A stretch of 12,723 nucleotides of DNA, from the NCBI GenBank assembly GCA_035279525.1, contig DATEHQ010000120.1:1-12723 (forward strand), in the 5' to 3' direction. Shown in pieces: positions 5,664 to 11,681 of this stretch. The notes under the pieces were generated by a model. The model saw only the letters and a program-made list of their open reading frames with translations, was not told the DNA's origin and ran no database searches. The translations under genes and the position numbers were made by a program. How positions within the stretch are numbered: position 1 is the first letter of the stretch; the number at the start of each line of letters is the position of its first letter. This DNA is from DATEHQ01 sp035279525 (GTDB taxonomy: Bacteria > Chloroflexota > Dormibacteria > Dormibacterales > Dormibacteraceae).

Positions 5664-7142
5664 TTGCCAGACCACGATCCAGCACCTGAACCGCAGCCCG
5701 CCACGCTGGGCCTCGGTTCGCGGGCCCTCCGCAATACGGTCCTCGTCCTCACCGCCAAGGTCATCGGACGCCTGATCGCGGTCGTCTCCGTCCTTTACAT
5801 GATCAGGTTCCTCGGAGCAGACCACTACGGGACGTTCTCGGTGCTGATCAACCTGACCGCCATCGTCAGCGTGGTGCTGGACCTCGGGTTCAACGTCCTC
5901 TTCGTGCGCGAAGGCGCACGCCATCACGACGAGATCCAGCGCTACCTCCGCAACGTCATGTCGCTCCGCCTGATCATGTCGCTGCTCGCGCTCCTCGTCC
6001 TCGCCGCGCTCGTGCTGCCGCTCGGCCTGGGAGACCTGCTGCTGCCCGGCTTTGCGTTGATGGTGCTGACCTCGTACGCGACGCTGCTGCGCAACGGCCT
6101 GTACGCGGTCCAGCAATTGGGCTACGAGGCCATCGCGGTCGTGCTCGAGAGCGTCGTGCTGCTGGTGCTGATCCTCTACGGCATCTTCGAAAAGCTCGGC
6201 GTCGGTTACTTCGTCTGGGCTTACGCCTTGCAGTACGGCTTCAGCTGCGTCTACTTCATCGTCGTCCTGGCCGTCAAGCGCATCGCCGTTCCGGGCTGGA
6301 TGTTCGAGGCGGCGCTGCTGCGCCAGTGGTTCTGGAAGGGCCTGCCGTTCGCCCTGACTTTCGTCCTCACCATCCTTTACTTCCGCATCGACAACCCCCT
6401 GATCTTCGTCTTCAAGGGTGAGGCCCAGGCTTCGTGGTACGGAGCGGCCTACAAGCCAATCGAATCGTTGCTCTTCATCCCCATCTCGTTCCTGTCCGTC
6501 GTCTTTCCTGTGCTGGCCGTGTACCACCGCGAGCGGCGCGCGGAGATGCTCGATGCGATCAGCCGCTTTTACAAGGCGCTGCTCCTCATGGGTTGGCCGA
6601 CGAGCCTCGGCATCTTTATGCTGGCGCACCCACTGACCCCGTTGCTGCTGGGTTCGAGCTCCGGTCTCGCGCCCGCCGAACCCGCGATGAGGATTCTCGC
6701 CCTCGCGCTCGGCATCGCGTTTGTGAACAACGCCTTCATCGGCGCGCTGAACGCCTCGGACCGGCAGCTGTCCTTCACATGGGCGGCCCTGTGGAGCCTC
6801 GTCGTCAACCTCGCGTTGAACCTCGTGCTCATCCCGCTGTTCGGGTACCAGGGGGCGAGCTGGGCGACGGTCGCTACCGAGCTCACGCTGCTGGCCTGCG
6901 GCTGGTTTTTGACCTCGCGCCACGTGGGTCATGTGCAGCTGCCGGCACTGAGCTGGCGGATCCTGCTCGCCGGCCTGGTCATGGCCGTCGCGGTGGCTCC
7001 GCTCAGCAACCTCGGCGGCGTGCGGATCGTGATCCCGATCGCGGCGGGAATCGCGGTGTACGCAGCCGCCATCCTGCTCCTGCGGGCCCTGAGCCCGGAC
7101 GAGATCCGGTGGGTGCGCCGCGCCCTGGCGCTCGCGCGCTGA
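5664..7142 (+). CDS. Wzx-like polysaccharide flippase (MOP superfamily)
   Basis: A 492-residue integral membrane protein of the polysaccharide-exporter branch of the MOP superfamily, expected to flip lipid-linked oligosaccharides to the outer face of the membrane. It has about 12-14 hydrophobic segments. The N-terminal signature includes NTVLVLTAKVIGR (24-36) and RFLGADHYGTFS, typical of polysaccharide biosynthesis proteins. In the second half, LNLVLIPLFGYQGASWATV matches the usual LN..LIP..G..GAA.AT repeat of Wzx proteins. A TAG stands immediately upstream, so the frame begins at the TTG at 5664 and no ATG or GTG occurs before Met46, inside the first helices. The next gene starts in a TGATG junction. 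No sugar-specific residues can be read, and a lipid II or O-antigen role cannot be separated. It may work with the dTDP-sugar genes at 9455-11681 (inference). Confidence 0.88.
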   Translation: MPDHDPAPEPQPATLGLGSRALRNTVLVLTAKVIGRLIAVVSVLYMIRFLGADHYGTFSVLINLTAIVSVVLDLGFNVLFVREGARHHDEIQRYLRNVMSLRLIMSLLALLVLAALVLPLGLGDLLLPGFALMVLTSYATLLRNGLYAVQQLGYEAIAVVLESVVLLVLILYGIFEKLGVGYFVWAYALQYGFSCVYFIVVLAVKRIAVPGWMFEAALLRQWFWKGLPFALTFVLTILYFRIDNPLIFVFKGEAQASWYGAAYKPIESLLFIPISFLSVVFPVLAVYHRERRAEMLDAISRFYKALLLMGWPTSLGIFMLAHPLTPLLLGSSSGLAPAEPAMRILALALGIAFVNNAFIGALNASDRQLSFTWAALWSLVVNLALNLVLIPLFGYQGASWATVATELTLLACGWFLTSRHVGHVQLPALSWRILLAGLVMAVAVAPLSNLGGVRIVIPIAAGIAVYAAAILLLRALSPDEIRWVRRALALAR

Positions 7143-7993
7143 TGGCTCAAGAACCCGTCTACCTGAAACCGCGCGGCGCCGCCGAGCCCGTGCCGTGGGA
7201 TGAGATCGCGGTCGATTCACCGGAGGTCGGCCGGCAGACCCGGCTGGACGATGCCCAGTTCGTCGCCCTCGACGTCGAGACGACCGGCAACGCGCCCTTC
7301 CTGGTGCTGGAGATGGGCGCCGAGCGCTTCACGCTCGAGCGGACCCTGTCGTTCTTCGACACGCTCGTCGACTGCCGGGCGCCGATCAACCCGTACGCGA
7401 AAAAGCGCCATCACATCGACCGCGCGATGCTGATCGGCGCGCCCGAGTTCAAGGACGCGCGGCGGGCGTTTCTTCGATTCGCGCACGGTGCCGTGCTGGT
7501 CGAGCACAGCCACGACGCGTTCGACACATGGCTGGTCGGTCGCGGCCTGGAAAGCCCGCTCGAGCACCCGATCATCGACACGTCGGCCCTCGCGCGGCTC
7601 GTCCTCGACCTGCCGCGGGGGCAAACCCCGGGGCTGGCGCGGCTGGTCGAGGAGCTGAACCTGGAGATCACGCCGGCGCATGCCGCCCTGGACGACGCGC
7701 GGGCGACGGCGATGGTGTTCCGCGCTCTGTGCGCCAGGGCGCGCTCGGCCTTCGGCTGGGAAGCGGTGGGCGACGTGCTGGAGGCGCTGCCGCGGCCGGT
7801 GATCGACCGCTCGGCGCCTAGTCGAAGAGCGTCAGCTGCAGGTCGGGCTCAGGGTGCTCGAGCCCAGACAGCCCCACGCCGATCAGACGCACCGGCCGCG
7901 CCTCCACGTGCGACTTCTCGAGCGCCGAGCGGGCGGCGCGAAAGATCGTCTCGACGTCGTCAGTCGGGCTCGTCCGGCTCACCTGGCGGCTGA
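7142..7993 (+). CDS. DEDDh 3'-5' exonuclease (DnaQ/RNase T-like) with long basic tail
   Basis: A 283-residue protein with an exonuclease domain at about residues 38-200 that should remove 3'-terminal nucleotides from DNA or RNA. All five DEDDh residues are visible: Asp44 and Glu46 in LDVETTG, Asp128 in HSHDAFDTW, and His180 with Asp185 in HAALDDA. About 37 residues precede the domain. It differs from replicative epsilon subunits, and I see no clamp-binding motif. The ATG at 7142 shares one base with the flippase stop (TGATG). From residue 222 the protein is Ser, Arg, Ala and Pro-rich and lies antisense to the last 176 bp of DNA polymerase IV. That tail is probably not a folded domain. A TAG in another frame occurs at 7819, so a one-base indel would give a natural end near residue 226. 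The domain is secure; the tail is doubtful. Confidence 0.82.
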   Translation: MAQEPVYLKPRGAAEPVPWDEIAVDSPEVGRQTRLDDAQFVALDVETTGNAPFLVLEMGAERFTLERTLSFFDTLVDCRAPINPYAKKRHHIDRAMLIGAPEFKDARRAFLRFAHGAVLVEHSHDAFDTWLVGRGLESPLEHPIIDTSALARLVLDLPRGQTPGLARLVEELNLEITPAHAALDDARATAMVFRALCARARSAFGWEAVGDVLEALPRPVIDRSAPSRRASAAGRAQGARAQTAPRRSDAPAAPPRATSRAPSGRRERSSRRRQSGSSGSPGG

Positions 7994-8906
7994 CCAGGCG
8001 AAAGTCGGGCAGCTTCAGCTTTACGTAGATCGTCCTCGCCCGCACGCCCTCGCCTTTGAGCCGGTCGGTCACCCTGTCGGTGAGGTCGCGCAGCGCGACC
8101 TCGAGCTGGCCTCGGTCGCTGACGTCCTGCTCGAAGGTGGTCTCGGCGGAGATGGTCTTGGCCGGCTTGCTGCCGTCGACCGGTGAGCGGTCGCGGCCCT
8201 GCGCCAGCCGCTGCAGCACGGCACCGCCGACCCCGAGCGCCTGCACGAGGCGCTGCGTCTCGTACGCCGCCAGCGCACCGACCGTGCGGAGGCCCATCGC
8301 GTGCAGCCGTTCCTCGGTCTTGGGACCAAGGCCCGGGACGACACCGATCGGCAGCGGCGCGAGGAAATCCGCCTCGGCGCCGGGCGGCACCAGGACCAGG
8401 CCGTCAGGCTTGCGCGTGCCGCTCGCCACCTTCGCCACCAGCTTGGACGTCGCCGCGCCGACCGAGGCGGTCAGGCCGACCTCGGTGTGTATCTGGAACT
8501 TGATCCGCCGGGCGACCTCTTCGGCGGTGGAGGTGCCGTGGCGCGTCCGGGCTGTCACGTCGAGATAGGCCTCGTCCAGCGCGACGCCCTCGACGAGCTC
8601 CGGCGAGGTGAAGCGGCGGAAGATCTGGTGCACGAGCCGGCTGGCCTCGCGGTAGCGGGCCCCGTCGGGCGCCACCACCGTGAGCTGCGGGCAGACCTGC
8701 ATCGCTTCGTGAAGGGGCATCGCGGAACGCACCCCGTACGCGCGGGCCTCGTAAGACGCGCCCATCACGACCGCCCTGCGGGACCGGCCGGCCACCGCCA
8801 CCGGCACGCCGCGCAGCGTGGCGTCGTCTCTCTGGTGGACGGACGTGTAGAAGGCATCGAGGTCGACGTGGAGGATCGTGCGGGGCCAGTTCTCGGGTTT
8901 CGCCAT
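7818..8906 (-). CDS. dinB: DNA polymerase IV (Y-family)
   Basis: A 362-residue error-prone translesion polymerase that bypasses damaged template bases. The palm motif HVDLDAFY (13-20) supplies Asp15 and the steric-gate aromatic Tyr20; ALDEAYLD (109-116) supplies Asp111 and Glu112. YEARAYGVRSAMPL (52-65) is the fingers motif, and VPGLGPKTEERLHAMG is a helix-hairpin-helix in the thumb. The C-terminal little finger ends in QLTLFD, a beta-clamp binding motif at the very end, which supports an intact 3' end. The ATG at 8906 gives a normal N-terminus just before the first strand. Its 3' end overlaps the convergent exonuclease gene by 176 bp. No classical SOS box is seen upstream, although an unexplained inverted repeat lies at 8980-8997. 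Ala109 replaces the more common Ser of SxDEAYLD, which I take as ordinary variation. Confidence 0.97.
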   Translation of the reverse strand: MAKPENWPRTILHVDLDAFYTSVHQRDDATLRGVPVAVAGRSRRAVVMGASYEARAYGVRSAMPLHEAMQVCPQLTVVAPDGARYREASRLVHQIFRRFTSPELVEGVALDEAYLDVTARTRHGTSTAEEVARRIKFQIHTEVGLTASVGAATSKLVAKVASGTRKPDGLVLVPPGAEADFLAPLPIGVVPGLGPKTEERLHAMGLRTVGALAAYETQRLVQALGVGGAVLQRLAQGRDRSPVDGSKPAKTISAETTFEQDVSDRGQLEVALRDLTDRVTDRLKGEGVRARTIYVKLKLPDFRLVSRQVSRTSPTDDVETIFRAARSALEKSHVEARPVRLIGVGLSGLEHPEPDLQLTLFD

Positions 8907-8979
8907 CAGAGAGCCGCGGCCCAGAGCGTCCTCGCAGCTCGGCAGCTCCGGGTGGCGACATTCATGGCGGCGTCAGTCT

Positions 8980-8997
8980 GCCACAACAACTTGTGGC
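8980..8997. repeat. Inverted repeat GCCACAA-N4-TTGTGGC
   Basis: A perfect 7-bp dyad with a 4-nt spacer (CAAC), 74 bp upstream of the DNA polymerase IV start and 42 bp past the end of the small membrane-protein gene on the same strand. It is AT-richer than its surroundings and has no T-run on the minus side. It could be an operator for Pol IV or a terminator stem. Confidence 0.45.
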
Positions 8998-9032
8998 TTA
9001 AGGCCGGATTGAGCCCCGGTTCGTGTATCGAG

Positions 9033-9046
9033 CCCCCTTCAGGGGG
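9033..9046 (-). terminator. Short hairpin at the end of the small WWDG gene
   Basis: CCCCC and GGGGG pair around a 4-nt loop that contains the stop codon of the membrane-protein gene. No U-run follows on the minus strand, so this is a weak terminator candidate. Confidence 0.25.
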
Positions 9047-9404
9047 ATGGCGAGCCGGTGAGCGCGGCGGCGACGTTGGAGAAGACGTTGGCGATCTGGT
9101 TGCCCATCGTCAGCAGGATGACCAGGACCACCACGCTGACCAGGACCAGGACGCCCGCGAACGAAAGGATGAGGATCAGCGCCAGGCCGATTCCGGACCC
9201 ACTCCGTGACGGCGGGGCGGCCGCGGCGGCGGCCACCCAGCTGGTCCCGCTCCAGCGCCACTGCCGGTCCTGGGAGACCGCGGGCTTCCACTCCTTCCCA
9301 TCCCACCACCAGAAGCCGTCGGCTGAGAAGCGCGTCTGTGGCGGGGCCGGCGGCGTCGGGCCGGAAGGGTCAGGCGGGGAGCTCGCCACGTCACCGAGAA
9401 ACAT
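9039..9404 (-). CDS. Small membrane protein with N-terminal Trp-rich (DUF2510-like) modules
   Basis: A 121-residue protein without a known enzymatic role. A Pro-rich start leads into SADGFWWWDGKEW (27-39) and then RQWRWSGTSW (47-56). These are one full and one degenerate copy of the W-x-DG-x-x-W module, which resembles DUF2510 of actinobacteria. An Ala/Pro/Ser linker follows, then one strong transmembrane helix (about 72-100) and a short polar tail. With no signal peptide, the Trp modules are probably cytosolic and the C-terminus outside. The start may be ATG at 9404. However, a GTG at 9389 is preceded at 10 nt by TATGTT (TAnnnT), and if transcripts are leaderless here the true protein would be 5 residues shorter. 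It is divergent from rmlA. The module family is likely; the function is unknown. Confidence 0.75.
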   Translation of the reverse strand: MFLGDVASSPPDPSGPTPPAPPQTRFSADGFWWWDGKEWKPAVSQDRQWRWSGTSWVAAAAAAPPSRSGSGIGLALILILSFAGVLVLVSVVVLVILLTMGNQIANVFSNVAAALTGSPSP

Positions 9405-9405
9405 A
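9400..9405 (-). promoter_or_regulatory. Possible -10 element within the 5' end of the small WWDG gene
   Basis: TATGTT on the minus strand ends 10 nt before the alternative GTG start at 9389. It overlaps the ATG at 9404, so only one of the two start models can be right. Confidence 0.25.
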
Positions 9406-9438
9406 GCGCCACCGGGGCTGGCGCCTCGGGCGGCCGCC

Positions 9439-9444
9439 TAGAAT
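9439..9444 (+). promoter_or_regulatory. Candidate -10 element for the rmlA operon
   Basis: TAGAAT matches TATAAT at five of six bases and ends 10 nt before the TTG at 9455. The predicted transcription start falls 0-4 nt before the start codon. GTGGGGAA in between could be read as a weak Shine-Dalgarno. Confidence 0.45.
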
Positions 9445-9454
9445 CCGTGGGGAA

Positions 9455-10201
9455 TTGAAGGGCGTGATCCTGGCCGGGGGAACCGGCAGCCGGCTGCATC
9501 CGCTGACCCGGATCACCAACAAGCACCTGCTGCCGATCTACGACCGCCCGATGATCAGCTTCGCCGTCGAGGCCCTCATCAAGGCGGGAGTGCAGGAGAT
9601 GATGCTGGTCACGGGCGGCAACCACGCCGGCGAGTTCCTCCGCCTGCTGGGCAACGGTGAGGAGTTCGGCCTCGACCGCCTCTTCTACGCGTACCAGGAC
9701 AAGCCCGGTGGGATCGCAGACGCGCTGAAGCAAGCGGAGCGGTTCGTGGCCGGCCAGCGCAGCGTCGTGCTCCTAGGGGACAACGTGTTCGAGCGTTCGC
9801 TGCGGCCGTGCGCGGATGCCTTTCGCAAACAGAAGCGAGGTGCGCGCGTCCTCCTCTCGCACGTCCCCGATACGGCGCACCTGAGCCACCTGGGCGTGGC
9901 CCGGTTGAATGGCAACCACAAGATCGAGCGCATCGTCGAGAAGCCCAAGGATCCGCCGAGCCAGTTCGCGGTCACCGGCGTGTACTTCTATGACGAGAGC
10001 GTGTGGAACGTGATCCCACAGCTCAAGCCGTCGGGCAGGGGCGAGCTGGAGATCACCGACGTCAACAACTGGTACGTCGAGCGAGGGTTGATGGAGTACG
10101 ACGTGCTGGACGGGTACTGGGGGGACGCGGGCGAGTCGATCGAAGGCTATTACGCGGTGCACGACTTCGTCAGGGCGCGCGGCGCCAACAAGGATTCATG
10201 A
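9455..10201 (+). CDS. rmlA: Glucose-1-phosphate thymidylyltransferase (short RmlA form)
   Basis: A 248-residue cytosolic nucleotidyltransferase that joins a sugar-1-phosphate, most likely glucose-1-phosphate, to dTMP from dTTP and gives the dTDP-sugar used by RmlB. The nucleotide-binding signature GGTGSRLHPLT (8-18) and the NKHLLPIYDRPM segment (22-33) are RmlA-like. LLGDN (106-110) gives metal ligand Asp109, EKP is at 162-164, and a second acidic site sits in GYWGDAGE (Asp224). At 248 residues it lacks the roughly 40-residue C-terminal helical extension of classical ~290-residue RmlA, as in the short forms of archaea and several Gram-positive-related phyla. The TTG start follows directly after TAGAAT plus 10 nt. 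Its stop overlaps the next gene as ATGA. dTTP preference is inferred from the neighbouring rmlB. Confidence 0.9.
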   Translation: MKGVILAGGTGSRLHPLTRITNKHLLPIYDRPMISFAVEALIKAGVQEMMLVTGGNHAGEFLRLLGNGEEFGLDRLFYAYQDKPGGIADALKQAERFVAGQRSVVLLGDNVFERSLRPCADAFRKQKRGARVLLSHVPDTAHLSHLGVARLNGNHKIERIVEKPKDPPSQFAVTGVYFYDESVWNVIPQLKPSGRGELEITDVNNWYVERGLMEYDVLDGYWGDAGESIEGYYAVHDFVRARGANKDS

Positions 10202-10662
10202 GCGGCGACGCGAACCCGATCGACGGCGTCGTCATCAAGGAGCTGGTGACGCACGCAGACGAGCGTGGGTTCTTTCGCGAGGTGATCCGCGAGACCGACG
10301 ATTTCTTCGACCACTTCGGCCAGTGGAGCCACGCGCTCATGTATCCCGGCACGGCGAAGGCGTGGCACATCCACCGGAGGCAGACCGACTGGTGGTACGT
10401 GATCGGTGCCGTCAAGGTGGCGCTGTACGACACGCGCGAGGACTCGCCCACCAGGGGCAGGCTGATGGAGATCTTGATGGGCGACGGGCACGCGACCTGC
10501 CTGAAGATCCCGCCGGGCGTGGCGCACGGGTGCCGCGCACTCGGGCTCAGCCACCTGCTCTACGTCACCTCGGGCGTCTACTCACCTGAGGACGAGGGCC
10601 GTCTCCCGCACGACGACCCCGCGATCGGGTACGACTGGACTGCCGGCCCGCCGATCAAGTGA
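10198..10662 (+). CDS. rmlC: dTDP-4-dehydrorhamnose 3,5-epimerase-family cupin (RmlC-like)
   Basis: A 154-residue single-domain cupin, shorter than classical RmlC (about 180). In the pathway RmlC epimerises dTDP-4-keto-6-deoxyglucose at C3 and C5. Shared signatures are DERGFFRE (21-28), IPPGVAHGC (104-112), and a C-terminal YSPEDEG...DDP.IGYDW pattern (129-147). The region that is normally RGLHYQ reads AWHIHRRQ (55-62), with His57 and His59, and the usual TDYYSP reads TSGVYSP (125-130). Catalytic residues are therefore partly changed, so this could be a 3-epimerase, another ketosugar epimerase or an isomerase. The ATG overlaps rmlA by 4 bp with AAGGA three nt upstream, and its own stop overlaps rmlB as GTGA. 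The family is secure; the exact reaction is not. Confidence 0.78.
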   Translation: MSGDANPIDGVVIKELVTHADERGFFREVIRETDDFFDHFGQWSHALMYPGTAKAWHIHRRQTDWWYVIGAVKVALYDTREDSPTRGRLMEILMGDGHATCLKIPPGVAHGCRALGLSHLLYVTSGVYSPEDEGRLPHDDPAIGYDWTAGPPIK

Positions 10663-11681
10663 CGAGGCGATCCTTCCGGCGCCTGCTGGTCACCGGAGGG
10701 GCCGGGTTCATCGGCTCGAACTTCGTGCGGTTGCTGCGCGCCTCGCGGCCCGAGGTCGAGGTCACCGTGCTCGACAAGCTGACCTATGCCGGCAACCTGG
10801 CGAACCTCGCCGAGTTCGAGGGCCGTCCGGGTTATCGGTTCGTGCACGGCGACATCTGCGATGCCGGCCTGGTCGGCGAGCTCGCGGCGGACGTGGACGC
10901 AATCGTCAACTTCGCCGCCGAGACGCACGTCGATCGCTCCCTGATGGATCCATTCGCTTTCATCGACACCGACGTCCGCGGCACTGCGGTGCTGTGCGAG
11001 GCCGCCCGCGCCCACGGCCATGAGGTGTTTCTCCTGGTCAGCACCGACGAGGTCTACGGCGAAGTGCGCGAGGGACGGTCCAGGGAAGATGATCCGCTGC
11101 GGCCACGAAGCCCCTATTCGGCCACCAAGGCCGGCGGCGAGCACATCGCGCGCGCTTACGCGGAGAGCTTCGGCCTACCTCTGCTGGTGACGCGCGGGTC
11201 GAACAACTACGGCCCGTATCAGTACCCTGAGAAGCTCATCCCGGTCCTGATCACCAACGCGATCGATGGGATCCCGCTGCCCCTGTACAACGACGGCTCG
11301 GCCGTCCGCGATTTCATCCACGTCGAGGACCACTGCCGGGCCATCGACCTCGTCCTTCACGAAGCGCCCACGGGCTCGGTCTACAACGTCGGCTCCGGAA
11401 CCGAGACGAGCGGCCTTCGCGTGGCCGAGGCGGTGCTCGACATCGTGGGCAGACCAAGAGACCTGATCCAGTTCGTGGCGGATCGCGCCGGCCACGACTA
11501 CCGGTACGCGCTCGACACGTCACGCATCACAGACCTCGGGTGGGAGCCGCGGACGGCGCTCGCCGAAGGAATCGAGCACACCGTGCGCTGGTACGAGTCG
11601 CATCCCGACTGGTGGCGTCCACTGAAGTCAGGGGAGTACTGGGAGTACTACCGGCGCAACTACCGCCCGCTACGGAGCTGA
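10659..11681 (+). CDS. rmlB: dTDP-glucose 4,6-dehydratase
   Basis: A 340-residue extended short-chain dehydrogenase that converts dTDP-glucose to dTDP-4-keto-6-deoxyglucose with bound NAD. The Rossmann motif is GGAGFIGS (13-20). The RmlB-specific STDEVYG (128-134) gives the dehydratase residues Thr129, Asp130 and Glu131. The catalytic YxxxK is YSATK (153-157), and NFAAETHVDRS (84-94) and NNYGPYQYPEKLIP (182-195) are further family hallmarks. Length is typical. The GTG start overlaps the rmlC-like stop by 4 bp, the third gene in a tightly coupled rmlA-rmlC-rmlB unit. No rmlD reductase follows: a convergent gene begins at once and its coding region overlaps rmlB by 12 bp. The final sugar is therefore made with an enzyme encoded elsewhere, or is not rhamnose. 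Confidence 0.96.
   Translation: MTRRSFRRLLVTGGAGFIGSNFVRLLRASRPEVEVTVLDKLTYAGNLANLAEFEGRPGYRFVHGDICDAGLVGELAADVDAIVNFAAETHVDRSLMDPFAFIDTDVRGTAVLCEAARAHGHEVFLLVSTDEVYGEVREGRSREDDPLRPRSPYSATKAGGEHIARAYAESFGLPLLVTRGSNNYGPYQYPEKLIPVLITNAIDGIPLPLYNDGSAVRDFIHVEDHCRAIDLVLHEAPTGSVYNVGSGTETSGLRVAEAVLDIVGRPRDLIQFVADRAGHDYRYALDTSRITDLGWEPRTALAEGIEHTVRWYESHPDWWRPLKSGEYWEYYRRNYRPLRS

Noticed and set aside
4193..5689. Long plus-strand open frame antisense to the Rieske and trpS genes
   Set aside because: A typical GC-rich shadow frame; the composition is His/Arg/Asp/Val-rich without domains, while the opposite strand has clear catalytic motifs.
5649..7220. Long minus-strand open frame antisense to the flippase
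   Set aside because: Its translation is Gln/Asp/Glu/Arg-rich and low-complexity, the usual antisense of a membrane protein; the plus strand encodes a coherent multi-helix flippase.
8561..8584. Ala in place of Ser in the Pol IV motif (ALDEAYLD)
   Set aside because: This position varies among bacterial Y-family polymerases, and the Asp-Glu pair, steric gate and clamp motif are intact.
9060..9175. Short GACCAGGA-like repeats
   Set aside because: They fall in the codons for the Val/Leu-rich transmembrane helix of the small WWDG protein, so codon choice explains them.
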